Shown here piece by piece: positions 36,926 through 46,312 of a DNA stretch of 64,000 nt. The position numbers and the translations under genes are program-made. Numbering within the stretch: the first letter of the stretch is position 1; each line of letters begins with the position of its first letter. The notes beneath the pieces were generated by a model. The model had not been told where the DNA came from, did no database searches, and was given only the letters and a program-made list of their open reading frames with translations. Origin of the DNA: Kitasatospora paranensis (lineage in GTDB: Bacteria > Actinomycetota > Actinomycetes > Streptomycetales > Streptomycetaceae); contig NZ_BAABKV010000001.1 of assembly GCF_039544005.1 (NCBI RefSeq), positions 8,122,001 to 8,186,000 of the forward strand. The letters run 5' to 3'.

Positions 36926-38242
36926 ATGCGAAGAGGATGGGTGGCCGTCGCGGCCGCAACCATGGTTGTGCTCACAGCCTGTAGCAGTCAGGGCGGCGCA
37001 AGCTCGTCCTCGGCGGCCACCGCGGCCGCCGATCCGGCCAAGGTCGCGGGCAGCATCACCGTGCTGACCAACCGCACCGACCAGATCAAGGACGGCTCGC
37101 TGAAGAAGTACGCGGACGAGTTCGCCACGGTCTACCCGAACGTCAAGGTGAAGTTCGAGGGCCTCACCGACTACGAGGGTGAGACCAAGATCCGGATGAA
37201 CACCGAGAACTACGGCGACGTCCTGCTGATCCCGGACAACGTGTCGATCACTCAGTACCCGACCTTCTTCGCGCCGTTGGGAGACTCCGGCGAGCTGTCG
37301 AAGACGTACAACTGGACGGACTACAGCACCGTCAAGGGCAAGGTCTACGGCCTCGCCAACTTCGGCACCGCCACCGGACTCGTCTACAACAAGGCCGTCT
37401 GGAAGCAGGCCGGCGTCACCGAGTGGCCGAAGAGCCCGCAGGAGTTCATCGACGACCTGAAGGCCATCAAGGCCAAGACCCAGGCGACCCCGTACTACAC
37501 CAACTACAAGGACGCCTGGCCGCTCCAGAAGTGGACCGACAACATCGGCGGCCCCAGCTGCAACCAGAGCGGCAAGGACAAGCTGGCCACCACCGCCGAG
37601 CCGTGGGCCGCCGGCCAGGACCTGAACGCGATCGACGGACTGCTCTACACCACCGTCCACGAGAAGCTCAGCGAGGACGACCCGACCACCACCAACTGGG
37701 AGAAGTCCAAGACCCTGCTGGGCACCGGCAGGATCGGCACCATGCTGCTCGGCTCCTGGGCCGTCCCGCAGATGCAGGCCGCCGCCAAGGCCGCCGGAGG
37801 CAGCGCCGACGACATCGGCTTCATGCCGTTCCCGCAGGCCACCGGCGGCAAGCTCTGCACGGTCCTGCAGCCCGACTACAAGTACGCGGTCAACGTGCAC
37901 TCCAAGAACAAGGAGGCCGCACGCGCCTGGATCGACTGGTACCTGAACAAGTCCGGCAGCGCCGCGGCCGAGCAGGCCGTCTCCTCGGTCAAGGGCTCCG
38001 CCCTGCCGGAGTCGCTGAAGCCGTTCGAGACCCAGGGCGTCACGCTGCTCCTCGGCCAGACCCAGGAGAACGCCGCCACCATCAGCAGGATCGACAAGGG
38101 CTCCGAGATCGGCCTGAACACCCCCGACTACCGGCAGAAGCTCGTCGACATCGCCCGCGGCGCCGCCACGGGCGACATGAACAGCTACTTCGCGGACCTG
38201 GACAAGAAGTGGTCCGCCGCACAGAAGACCGTCGCCGGCTGA
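36926..38242 (+). CDS. ABC transporter sugar-binding lipoprotein
   Basis: 438 residues; ATG with GAAGGA upstream. Lipobox VLTAC puts the lipidated Cys near residue 19. The rest is a family 1 extracellular solute-binding protein (SITVLTNRTDQ, TPYYTNYKDAWPLQKW, WIDWYLNKSG). It heads an operon with two permeases, a LacI regulator, mannose-6-phosphate isomerase and a GH5 enzyme, so it likely binds manno-oligosaccharides. No ATP-binding subunit is encoded; the shared MsiK-type ATPase of streptomycetes probably serves. A near duplicate is at 50580-51893, including 22 bases just upstream of the start. Confidence 0.9.
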   Translation: MRRGWVAVAAATMVVLTACSSQGGASSSSAATAAADPAKVAGSITVLTNRTDQIKDGSLKKYADEFATVYPNVKVKFEGLTDYEGETKIRMNTENYGDVLLIPDNVSITQYPTFFAPLGDSGELSKTYNWTDYSTVKGKVYGLANFGTATGLVYNKAVWKQAGVTEWPKSPQEFIDDLKAIKAKTQATPYYTNYKDAWPLQKWTDNIGGPSCNQSGKDKLATTAEPWAAGQDLNAIDGLLYTTVHEKLSEDDPTTTNWEKSKTLLGTGRIGTMLLGSWAVPQMQAAAKAAGGSADDIGFMPFPQATGGKLCTVLQPDYKYAVNVHSKNKEAARAWIDWYLNKSGSAAAEQAVSSVKGSALPESLKPFETQGVTLLLGQTQENAATISRIDKGSEIGLNTPDYRQKLVDIARGAATGDMNSYFADLDKKWSAAQKTVAG

Positions 38243-38256
38243 CGCACCCCGGACCA

Positions 38257-38310
38257 GCGGCGCGGTGACGCGCCCGCCACCTCCCCGACCGGCGGGCCCG
38301 GCCGCGCCGC
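38257..38310 (+). other. Intra-operon hairpin after the binding-protein gene
   Basis: A 9-bp outer stem (GCGGCGCGG, 38257-38265, with 38302-38310) encloses a second CCCGCC/GGCGGG stem. Such hairpins behind binding-protein genes often stabilise the upstream mRNA so that it exceeds the permeases. Confidence 0.55.
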
Positions 38311-38343
38311 TCTCCGGGCGCCACGCCCAACGAAGGAACGATG

Positions 38344-39306
38344 ATGACTGCACTGCAGAAGGACAGGAAGCGGGGGCCCGCCCCGGCCCACGCCGCCCCG
38401 GCTGCACCGACGAAGAAGCCGGCCCTCCGCCGGCGGACCACCCGCAGGCACCGGTGGTTCACCCCCTGGCTCTACCTGCTGATCCCGCTCACCCTGCTGG
38501 TGGCCTTCACCTACCTGCCGATCCTCGACATGTTCGGCTACAGCGTCACCGACTGGGACGGCGTCAGCCCCACCAGCGAGAACGTCGGCGCCGCCAACTA
38601 CACCGAACTGTTCACCCGGCCCGAGCTGTTCAAGGTCTTCCTGGTCAGCGGCGTCTACCTGGTGGCGTCCTTCGTGCAGATCGCGGCGGCCCTCTGGTTC
38701 GCGACCGTGCTGAGCTTCGACACCCGCTTCCGCAACCTGTTCAAGGGCATCCTCTTCTTTCCCTACCTGGTGAACGGCGTCGCGATCGGCTTCGTGTTCC
38801 TGTACTTCTTCCAGCCCGGCGGCACGCTGGACTCGCTGCTGAACCTCCTCGGCTACCACGGCAGGCTCATGTGGCTCGGTGACCCGGACCTGGTCAACAA
38901 GTCGCTCGCCGGTGTCTCGGTCTGGCGCTACATGGGGCTGAACATGGTGCTCTTCCTCGGCGCCATCCAGTCCATCCCGGGCCACCTCTACGAGGCGGCC
39001 TCACTGGACGGCGCGAACCGCTGGCAGCAGTTCCGGCACATCATCGCCCCCAGCATCAAGCCGATCATCAGCCTCAGCGTGATCCTCGCGATCTCCGGCT
39101 CGCTCGCCGTCTTCGAGATCCCGTACATCATGACCGGCGGCGCCAACGGCAGCCAGACGTTCGTCATCCAGACCGTCAACCTCGCCTTCAAGTTCGACAA
39201 GGTCGGGCTCGCCTCCGCCAGTGCCGTGGTGCTGCTGGCCCTCATCCTGCTCGTCACCTGGATCCAGCGCCGCCTGGTGCCGGAGGAGAGGGTGGAACTC
39301 TCGTGA
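38344..39306 (+). CDS. ABC sugar transporter permease (MalF type)
   Basis: 320 residues; of two adjacent ATGs the second (38344) has better spacing from GAAGGA. Six transmembrane helices and the EAA loop EAASLDGANRWQQFRHIIAPSIKP, which contacts the ATPase, are present. The N-terminal 40 residues are basic and cytoplasmic. It partners the next permease to form the membrane channel for the sugar-binding lipoprotein. Confidence 0.9.
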   Translation: MTALQKDRKRGPAPAHAAPAAPTKKPALRRRTTRRHRWFTPWLYLLIPLTLLVAFTYLPILDMFGYSVTDWDGVSPTSENVGAANYTELFTRPELFKVFLVSGVYLVASFVQIAAALWFATVLSFDTRFRNLFKGILFFPYLVNGVAIGFVFLYFFQPGGTLDSLLNLLGYHGRLMWLGDPDLVNKSLAGVSVWRYMGLNMVLFLGAIQSIPGHLYEAASLDGANRWQQFRHIIAPSIKPIISLSVILAISGSLAVFEIPYIMTGGANGSQTFVIQTVNLAFKFDKVGLASASAVVLLALILLVTWIQRRLVPEERVELS

Positions 39307-40178
39307 CCACTCCCGACCTTGCCGTCCCGGCCGGCCCCAGGGCCCCGCGCCGCCGGCGCCCCACCTTCGGCGGGACGGCCAAGTACGTCTCGCTGGTCGC
39401 CGCCAGCGCGATCGTCCTCGTCCCGCTCCTCGTGGTGCTCCTCACCTCGCTCAAGACCGAGCAGGAGGCCGCCACCACCGGGCCGCTCACCCCGCCCGGC
39501 AACTGGTTCAACTTCGCGAACTACCTGACGGCCTTCCAGGAGGGCCAGATGGTGCAGGCCTTCGTCAACACCACGATCATCCTCGGGGTGTCGACGACCG
39601 GCACCGTGCTCATCGGCTCGATGGCCGCCTACGCCATCGACCGGTTCGAGTTCCGGCTCAAGAAGCTCGTCATGAGCCTGTTCCTGGTCGCCACACTGGT
39701 GCCCGGCGTCACCACCCAGGTCGCCACCTTCCAGATCGTCAACGACCTCGGGGCGTTCAACACCCGCTGGGCGGCGATCCTGCTCTACCTCGGCACCGAC
39801 ATCGTCTCCATCTACGTCTTCCTGCAGTTCATCCGCTCCATCCCGATCTCCCTCGACGAGGCGGCCCGGCTGGACGGCGCGAACAGCTTCACCGTCTACT
39901 GGCGGATCATCCTGCCGATGCTCAAGCCCGCCATCGCCACCGTCGTGATCATCAAGGGGATCACCGTCTACAACGACTTCTACATCCCCTTCCTCTACAT
40001 GCCCGACTCGGAACTCGGCACCGTCTCCACCGCCCTGTTCCGCTTCAAGGGGCCGTTCGGCGCCCACTGGGAGACCATCTCCGCCGGCACCGTGCTGGTC
40101 ATCCTCCCGACCCTGGTGGTCTTCCTCGCCCTGCAGCGCTTCATCTACAGCGGCTTCGCCGCCGGCTCGACGAAGTGA
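39303..40178 (+). CDS. ABC sugar transporter permease (MalG type)
   Basis: 291 residues; GTG overlapping the upstream stop (GTGA), so the two permeases are made in equal amounts. Six transmembrane helices; EAA loop EAARLDGANSFTVYWRIILP followed by MLKP. The family and context indicate import of mannose or manno-oligosaccharides. Confidence 0.9.
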   Translation: MTTPDLAVPAGPRAPRRRRPTFGGTAKYVSLVAASAIVLVPLLVVLLTSLKTEQEAATTGPLTPPGNWFNFANYLTAFQEGQMVQAFVNTTIILGVSTTGTVLIGSMAAYAIDRFEFRLKKLVMSLFLVATLVPGVTTQVATFQIVNDLGAFNTRWAAILLYLGTDIVSIYVFLQFIRSIPISLDEAARLDGANSFTVYWRIILPMLKPAIATVVIIKGITVYNDFYIPFLYMPDSELGTVSTALFRFKGPFGAHWETISAGTVLVILPTLVVFLALQRFIYSGFAAGSTK

Positions 40179-40185
40179 CCCGCCC

Positions 40186-40221
40186 GGCGCGGCACCGCAC
40201 CCTGCGCCGCGGTGCCGCGCC
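40186..40221 (+). terminator. Strong hairpin between permease and LacI genes
   Basis: A perfect 13-bp stem (40186-40198 with 40209-40221, 10-base loop) sits in the 67-base gap. It may be a terminator or attenuator that lowers expression of the downstream regulator. Confidence 0.55.
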
Positions 40222-40245
40222 CGGAACCCCGGAACGGAGCAGCGC

Positions 40246-41277
40246 GTGAGCGTCCGCACCACCGTCCGCGACGTCGCCTCCCGTGCCGGAGTTTCCCCCG
40301 CCGCCGTCTCGCTGGCCCTCAACGACCGGCCCGGCGTCGCCCCGCCCACCCGCGCACGGATCCTCGCCGCCGCGGCCGAACTCGGCTGGAGCCCGAGCCG
40401 CGCCGCCCGCACCCTGGCCCGCGCCACTCCCGACACCGGGGCCGTCGGCCTGGTCATCGCCCGCCCGGCCCGCCAACTCGGCCTCGAACCCTTCTACATG
40501 GAGTTCATCTCCGGCATCGAGAGCGTCCTCGCGGACCGCTCCGCCTCGCTGCTGCTGCGCCTCGTCCGCGACCGCGACCAGGAGACCGCCGTCCACCGCA
40601 CCTGGTGGAAGGCCCGCCGCGTCGCCGGATCCGTCCTCGTCGACCTCACCGAGAACGACCCCCGCATCCCCGCCCTCGCACGCCTCGGCCTGCCCACCGT
40701 CGTCGCCGGACACCCCGGCCTCGCCGGCAGCGGCACCCACGCCGTGTGGACGGACGACGACGCCGCCATCGAGGAGGTCGTCCGCTACCTCGCCCTCCTC
40801 GGCCACCGGCGCATCGCCCGCGTCGGCGGCGACCCCACCCTCGGCCACACCGCCATCCGCACCCGTGCCCTGGCACGCATCACCGCCGAACTCGGACTCG
40901 AGGCCGCCCGCAGCCTGCCCACCGACTTCTCCGGGCAGGCCGGCGCCCGTGCCACCCGCGTCCTGCTGGCCTCCGCCCGGCGACCCACCGCGATCATCTA
41001 CGACAACGACATCATGGCGGTCGCCGCCGTCGCCGTCGCCGCCGAGTTCGGCCTGGACGTCCCGCGCGACCTCAGCATCGTCGCCTGGGACGACTCCCAG
41101 CTGTGCCGCCTGACCCACCCCACCCTCACCGCGATGAGCCACGACGTCCACGGCTTCGGTGCCCAGGTCACCCGCAGCCTCTTCGACCTCATCGACCGCA
41201 GGCCCGCCCCGTCCGGGCCCGCACCGACCCCGGTCCTCGTCCCCCGCGGCAGCAGCGCGCCCCCCGCCGGGCCCTGA
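40246..41277 (+). CDS. LacI-family transcriptional regulator 1
   Basis: 343 residues. The N-terminal helix-turn-helix is TVRDVASRAGVSPAAVSLALNDRPGV and a periplasmic-binding-protein-like sugar domain follows (DNDIMAVAAVAVAAEFGLDVPRDLSIVAWDD). It is clearly a paralogue of the LacI proteins at 45265 and 46313, sharing the RPARxLGxEPFxME and FSGQAGARATR blocks. It lies inside the importer operon and probably responds to an imported mannoside. Confidence 0.9.
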   Translation: MSVRTTVRDVASRAGVSPAAVSLALNDRPGVAPPTRARILAAAAELGWSPSRAARTLARATPDTGAVGLVIARPARQLGLEPFYMEFISGIESVLADRSASLLLRLVRDRDQETAVHRTWWKARRVAGSVLVDLTENDPRIPALARLGLPTVVAGHPGLAGSGTHAVWTDDDAAIEEVVRYLALLGHRRIARVGGDPTLGHTAIRTRALARITAELGLEAARSLPTDFSGQAGARATRVLLASARRPTAIIYDNDIMAVAAVAVAAEFGLDVPRDLSIVAWDDSQLCRLTHPTLTAMSHDVHGFGAQVTRSLFDLIDRRPAPSGPAPTPVLVPRGSSAPPAGP

Positions 41278-41293
41278 GCGCCGCGCACCGACC

Positions 41294-41345
41294 CCGGTCC
41301 GCCCCCGACTCCTCCTGAGGGTGAGGAGACACGGGGGCGGGCCGG
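41294..41345 (+). other. Hairpin between LacI 1 and manA
   Basis: A 14-bp stem with one mismatch (41294-41307 with 41332-41345) and an inner CTCCTC/GAGGAG pair. It could act as attenuator or RNA stabiliser inside the operon. Confidence 0.5.
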
Positions 41346-41367
41346 ACCACCGACCCCGGAGCACACC

Positions 41368-42582
41368 ATGACCCAGCCGCCGACCGCGGGCCTGCTCACG
41401 AACGAGATCCGCCCCTACGCCTGGGGATCCACCACCGCCATCGCCCGGCTCACCGGGCGACGCCCCACCGGAGCACCCGAGGCCGAACTGTGGATGGGCG
41501 CCCACCCCCAGGCCCCGTCCCGGCTGGAGCGCGGCGGCGGTCCGCGACCCCTGACCGACGTCATCGCCCTCGACCCCGAGGCCGAACTCGGCGCGGACAC
41601 CGCCCGGCGCTTCGGCCCCCGGCTGCCCTTCCTGCTCAAGATCCTCGCCGCCGAGCATGCCCTCTCCGTCCAGGTGCACCCCAGCGCCGCACAGGCGCGG
41701 GCCGGGCACAGCGCCGAACAGAGCGCCGGCATCCCCCTCGACGCACCCCACCGCCTCTACCCGGACCCGTACCACAAGCCCGAATTGCTCTGCGCACTCG
41801 ACGACTTCGACGCGCTCTGCGGCTTCCGCGACCCCCTCGCCACCGGCGATCTCCTGACGCCCCTGCACGTCGCGGCCCTCGAACCGTGGCTTGCCGTGCT
41901 GCGCACCACGGAGCCCGCCACCGCGCTGCGCACCGTGCTCACCGACGCGCTCGGCCCCCGCCGCGCCCTCGGCGCCCGCGCCGCGACCGCCCTGGCCGAC
42001 GTCCTGCCGCGGGCCGCCCGCGACGGCGGTCCGCACGCCCCGACCTACGCCGCGTACGCCGCCGTCGCGCGCGACCACCCCGGCGACCCCGGCCTGATCG
42101 CGGCCCTGCTGCTCAACCACGTCCGCCTGCGCCCCGGACAGGCGATCTTCCTGGACGCCCGCGTGCCGCACGCCTACCTGCGCGGCACCGGCGTCGAGAT
42201 CATGGCCAACTCCGACAACGTGCTGCGGTGCGGTCTGACCCCCAAGCACGTCGACGTCGACGCCCTGGCCGCCGTCGTCGACTTCCACCCCGTCCGGCCC
42301 GCACTCGTCCGGCCCGTCCGCGGCGACGCGGGGGAGGTCCACTACCCCGCCCCCGCCGCCGAGTTCAGCCTCTCCCGGCTCGACCTCGACGGGGCCGCCG
42401 CCCTCGGCGGCGGCAGCCCGCAGATCCTGCTCTGCACGGCGGGCGCCGCCCGCCTCACCCAGCCGGCCGCGCCCGACCTCACCCTCCGGCAGGGCGACAG
42501 CGCCTTCGTCCCCGCGGCCACCCCCGCCCACCTCACCGGCACCGCCACGCTCTACCGCGCCCGCGTCCCCGCCACCCGCTGA
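41368..42582 (+). CDS. manA: Mannose-6-phosphate isomerase, class I
   Basis: 404 residues. It starts NEIRPYAWGSTTAIA and carries the zinc-site segments SVQVHPS and YHKPELLCAL, then RVPHAYLRGTGVEIMANSDNV, all typical of type I phosphomannose isomerases. It interconverts mannose 6-phosphate and fructose 6-phosphate and so feeds mannan-derived mannose into glycolysis. Its place in the importer operon suggests a catabolic copy rather than the one for GDP-mannose. Confidence 0.92.
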   Translation: MTQPPTAGLLTNEIRPYAWGSTTAIARLTGRRPTGAPEAELWMGAHPQAPSRLERGGGPRPLTDVIALDPEAELGADTARRFGPRLPFLLKILAAEHALSVQVHPSAAQARAGHSAEQSAGIPLDAPHRLYPDPYHKPELLCALDDFDALCGFRDPLATGDLLTPLHVAALEPWLAVLRTTEPATALRTVLTDALGPRRALGARAATALADVLPRAARDGGPHAPTYAAYAAVARDHPGDPGLIAALLLNHVRLRPGQAIFLDARVPHAYLRGTGVEIMANSDNVLRCGLTPKHVDVDALAAVVDFHPVRPALVRPVRGDAGEVHYPAPAAEFSLSRLDLDGAAALGGGSPQILLCTAGAARLTQPAAPDLTLRQGDSAFVPAATPAHLTGTATLYRARVPATR

Positions 42583-42687
42583 CCGGGCGCGTCCACCTGC
42601 CGCACGGCCGACACGCCGCACCGCCGACACACCGCACCACCCCCAGCCCGCCGGCGCCCCCGTGCGCCCGCCCCAGGAGGTTCACCC

Positions 42688-43980
42688 GTGTTCGCCCTGT
42701 CCGGTACCGCCGAACCCACCGCGCGCCCCACCCGCCGCGCCCTGCTGGGCGCCGCCGCCACCCTCGCCGCCGCCACCGTGCCGACCCTCGCCGGAACGGC
42801 GGCGGCGGACACCGGGCCGCAGCACGCCGCCACCGCGGGATTCGTCACCGCCCGCCGCGGCGAACTGCGCCTGGACGGCCGGCCCTTCCGCTTCGCCGGG
42901 ACCAACTGCTACTACCTGCACCAGCAGTCCCACTACATGATCGACGCCGTCCTCGACGACGCCGCCGCCATGGGCCTGGCCGTCGTCCGGGCCTGGGCGT
43001 TCGCCGACGGCACCGGCCAGTCCTACCGCCCCCTCCAGGCCAAGCCCAACGCCTACGACGAGAGCGCCTTCGACGCCCTCGACTACGCCGTCCACAAGGC
43101 CGGCCTGCTCGGCCTGCGCCTGGTCCTGCCGCTCGTCAACAACTGGCCCGACTACGGCGGCATGCAGCAGTACGTCGCGTGGTTCCTCGGCCTGTCCGAC
43201 GACTCCTACGGCGACGGCACCCACCACGACCGCTTCTACACCGACCCCGGCATCAAGGCCTGCTACCGCGCCTGGGCCAAGCACGTCATCCAGCGCCGCA
43301 ACCGCTACACCGGCCGCCGCTACTGCGACGACCCCACGATCATGACGTTCGAACTCGCCAACGAGCCCCGCTGCCGCAGCGACAAGAGCGGTGCCACCCT
43401 CCTCGCGTGGGCCCGCGAGATGAGCGCCCACGTCAAGGCGCTCGCCCCGCGCCAGCTGGTGGCCGTCGGCGACGAGGGCTTCTACGGCCGGCCGGGCAAC
43501 GCCGACTACCCGTACTCCGACTACGAAGGCGTCCGCTGGGAGGAGCTCCTCGCCCTGCCCGCCGTCGACTACGGCACCGTGCACGTATACCCGCAGAACT
43601 GGGGCGAGACCAGCGGCTCCAAGCCGGGCACCGACGCCACCGACTGGGGAACCCGCTGGATCGGGGACCACATCACCGACGGCCGCGCCCTCGGCAAGCC
43701 CGTCGTCGTCGAGGAGTTCGGACTCCGGATCGACGCGGGCGGGGACATCCCCGACACCGCCGCCCGGGACCGCGCCTACACCGCCTGGACGGATGCCGTG
43801 CGCACGGCCGGCGGCGCCGGGGACCAGTTCTGGCTGCTGACCTCCCGGGTCGACGACGGCTCCTTCTACCCCGACTACGACGGCCACCGCATCATGTGGA
43901 ACAACGACCCCGCCAACCCCGGCCGCACCACGGCGCAGCTCTTCGCCGCCCACGCCAGGGCCATGGCCGCCGAGCACTGA
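42688..43980 (+). CDS. Tat-exported GH5-type beta-mannanase/mannosidase
   Basis: 430 residues; GTG with GGAGG upstream. A twin-arginine signal (PTRRALLGAAATLAAATVP) is followed by a GH5 barrel. Acid/base Glu226 is in ELANEPR and nucleophile Glu343 in VVVEEFG. The start of the domain (FRFAGTNCYYLHQQS) and the sequence as a whole resemble GH5_7-type mannan endo-1,4-beta-mannosidases. No carbohydrate-binding module is present. Export by Tat suggests folding or metal binding before export. It is the last gene of the importer operon. Confidence 0.85.
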   Translation: MFALSGTAEPTARPTRRALLGAAATLAAATVPTLAGTAAADTGPQHAATAGFVTARRGELRLDGRPFRFAGTNCYYLHQQSHYMIDAVLDDAAAMGLAVVRAWAFADGTGQSYRPLQAKPNAYDESAFDALDYAVHKAGLLGLRLVLPLVNNWPDYGGMQQYVAWFLGLSDDSYGDGTHHDRFYTDPGIKACYRAWAKHVIQRRNRYTGRRYCDDPTIMTFELANEPRCRSDKSGATLLAWAREMSAHVKALAPRQLVAVGDEGFYGRPGNADYPYSDYEGVRWEELLALPAVDYGTVHVYPQNWGETSGSKPGTDATDWGTRWIGDHITDGRALGKPVVVEEFGLRIDAGGDIPDTAARDRAYTAWTDAVRTAGGAGDQFWLLTSRVDDGSFYPDYDGHRIMWNNDPANPGRTTAQLFAAHARAMAAEH

Positions 43981-43994
43981 CCTGTCGGCCCCGC

Positions 43995-44030
43995 GCCCGT
44001 CCGCAGCCGCCCCGGTGACTGCGGACGGGC
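43995..44030 (+). terminator. Terminator of the importer operon
   Basis: A perfect 12-bp stem (GCCCGTCCGCAG, 43995-44006, with 44019-44030) lies 15 bases past the GH5 stop. Confidence 0.75.
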
Positions 44031-44138
44031 TGCCACCGGGGCGCCCTTCCCGCGACCCGGCCCGCAGCCACGACCGGCGCCACCGGGACGACCCGCCCTT
44101 ACCACCACTCCGGACCGGACAGGACCTAGGCTCGCCAC

Positions 44139-45157
44139 ATGACCAGCAGATACGGCACCCGGCCCACCATGAAGGACGTCGCCGCTGCCGCCGGGGTCGC
44201 CCTCAAGACGGTCTCGCGCGTCGTCAACGACGAGCCCGGAGTCACGGCCGGGACCGCCGAGCGGGTCCGTGCCGCGATCACCGAACTCGGCTTCCGCCGC
44301 AACGACAGCGCCCGCCTGCTGCGCACCGGCAGTACCTCCAGCATCGCCCTGCTGCTGGAGGACATCGGCGACCCCTTCTCGTCCGCCCTCTCACGCGCCG
44401 TCGAGGACATCGCCGCCGAGCGGGGCTGCCTGCTGTTCACCGGCTCCAGCGGGGAGGACGCGCGCCGCGAGCGCGACCTAGCCCTGGCCTTCTGCGCCCG
44501 CCGGGTCGACGGGCTCGTCGTCGTGCCCGCCGGCGACGACCACCGCTACCTCCTGCCGGAGACGGAGGCCGGCACGCCGGTCGTCTTCCTGGACCGGCCG
44601 GCCGGGGGATCGACGCCGACACCATCCTCAGCGACAACGCCGGCGGGGCCCGCGACGGCGTGGCGCACCTGATCCGGCACGGCCACACCAGGATCGGCTT
44701 CATCGGCGACCTGCCGCGCATCCACACCAGCGCCGAGCGGCTCCGCGGCTACCGCCGGGCGATGGCGGACGCGGGCCTGCCGGTGGACGAGCGGTGGATC
44801 GCCACCGGACCGACCGACCCCGCGCACGTCACGGCGGCCCTCACCCGCCTCACCTCGGCCCCGCAGCCCGTCACGGCCCTCTTCACCGCCAACAACCGCA
44901 TCACCCTGGCCGCGCTCCACCGACTCGCACACCACCGGGACCGGCCCGCCCTCGTCGGCTTCGACGACCTCGAACTCGCCGAACTGCTCCGTCCCGGCCT
45001 CACGGTCGTCGCCCAGGACCCCGCCGCGCTCGGCGCCACCGCGGCCCGGACCCTGTTCGACCGCCTCGGCGGCGACGCGTCCCCGGCCCGGCGCATCGAG
45101 ATCCCCACCCGCCTGATCGCCCGCGGCTCCGGCGAACTCCCACCACCCGCGCGCTGA
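44139..45157 (+). CDS. LacI-family transcriptional regulator 2, apparent frameshift
   Basis: About 339 residues restored. Helix-turn-helix TMKDVAAAAGVALKTVSRVVNDEPGV; sugar domain continues in the next frame (GIDADTILSDNAGGARDGVAHLI). One extra G in the five-G run at 44604-44608 joins the two. It is less similar to the other three LacI proteins here, with a shorter effector domain. TAGGCT (44127-44132) lies six bases before the ATG, so a leaderless transcript is likely. Confidence 0.85.
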
Positions 45158-45264
45158 CCTCCCTTCCGTGCGCATCCCCGCCGGCCCGGGCACCGCCCGC
45201 GACCTGAAAGGATGGACCGCGGGCCGCACCGGCGGCTCGGACCGGGCCGAGGGCAGGACGCACC

Positions 45265-46295
45265 ATGGGACAACGGGTGACGATTCGCGATGTCGCCGCC
45301 CGCGCAGGCGTGTCCGCAGGCGCGGTCTCGCTCGCGTTCAACGACCGGCCCGGCGTCTCGGCCCGCACCCGGGAGCGCATCATCGAGGCGGCCCGCGAAC
45401 TCGGCTGGTCGCCCAGCCTCGCCGCCCGCTCGCTCGCCCGCGGCGCCGGATCCACACCGTGGGCCTGGTCGTCTCCCGCGGCACCGTCGGCATCGGCCTG
45501 GACTCCGTCCACATGGCGCTCATCGGCGGCATCGAGAGCGTCCTGACCGAACGCGCCTGTGCCCTGCTGCTGCACATCGCACCCGACACGGACGCCGAGA
45601 TCGCCCTCTACCGGCAGTGGTGGCAGTCCGGCCGCGTCAACGGCTCGGTGCTCGTCGGGACCTCGGCCGACGACCCGCGGATCGCCGCCGTCCACCACCT
45701 GGGCATGCCCGCCGTCGCCGTCTCGCCGCCCCACCTCAGCGGCCCCTTCCCGGCCGTCACCACCGACGACGCCGCGGCCCTCACCGAGGCCGTGCGCTAC
45801 CTCGCGGCACTCGGCCACCGCCGCATCGCCCACGTCCGCGGCCCGCAGAACCTCGCCCGGACCATCCTGCGCGCGCAGGCGTTCGACTCGGCCACCGCCG
45901 AGCTCGCCCTGCACGACGCCCCCGGCCTGCACACCGACCTGTCCGCGCACGACGGCGCTCGCGCCACCCGCACCCTGCTGGCGTCCGGGCAACGGCCGAC
46001 GGCGATCCTCTACGACAACGACATCACGGCCGTGGCCGGCCTGTCGGTCGCGCAGGAGATGGGGCTGCAGGTCCCGCGGGACCTGTCGATCGTGGCCTGG
46101 GACGACTCCGACCTGTGCACGATCACCAGGCCGACCCTGTCGGCGCTCAGCCACGACCCCTTCGCCGTCGGCGCCGAGGTCGCCGACTGCCTCCTGGAGC
46201 TGCTCGACCGGGGCCGCGCCGCGTCCCGGCTGTGCGGGGCCCCGGTGCTGCGTCCGCGGGGCAGCACCGCTCCGCCGCCCCCGCCGCGGGGCTGA
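45265..46295 (+). CDS. LacI-family transcriptional regulator 3, apparent frameshift
   Basis: About 343 residues restored. Helix-turn-helix TIRDVAARAGVSAGAVSLAFNDRPGV; the frame shifts after SLARGA and continues as RIHTVGLVVSRGTVGIGLD, explained by one missing C near 45446. The C-terminal domain has the block ILYDNDITAVAGLSVAQEMG, identical to LacI 4, so the two are recent paralogues. Its recognition helix is nearly that of LacI 1. Confidence 0.85.
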
Positions 46296-46312
46296 GGGCG
46301 CGCCGTCCGCCC

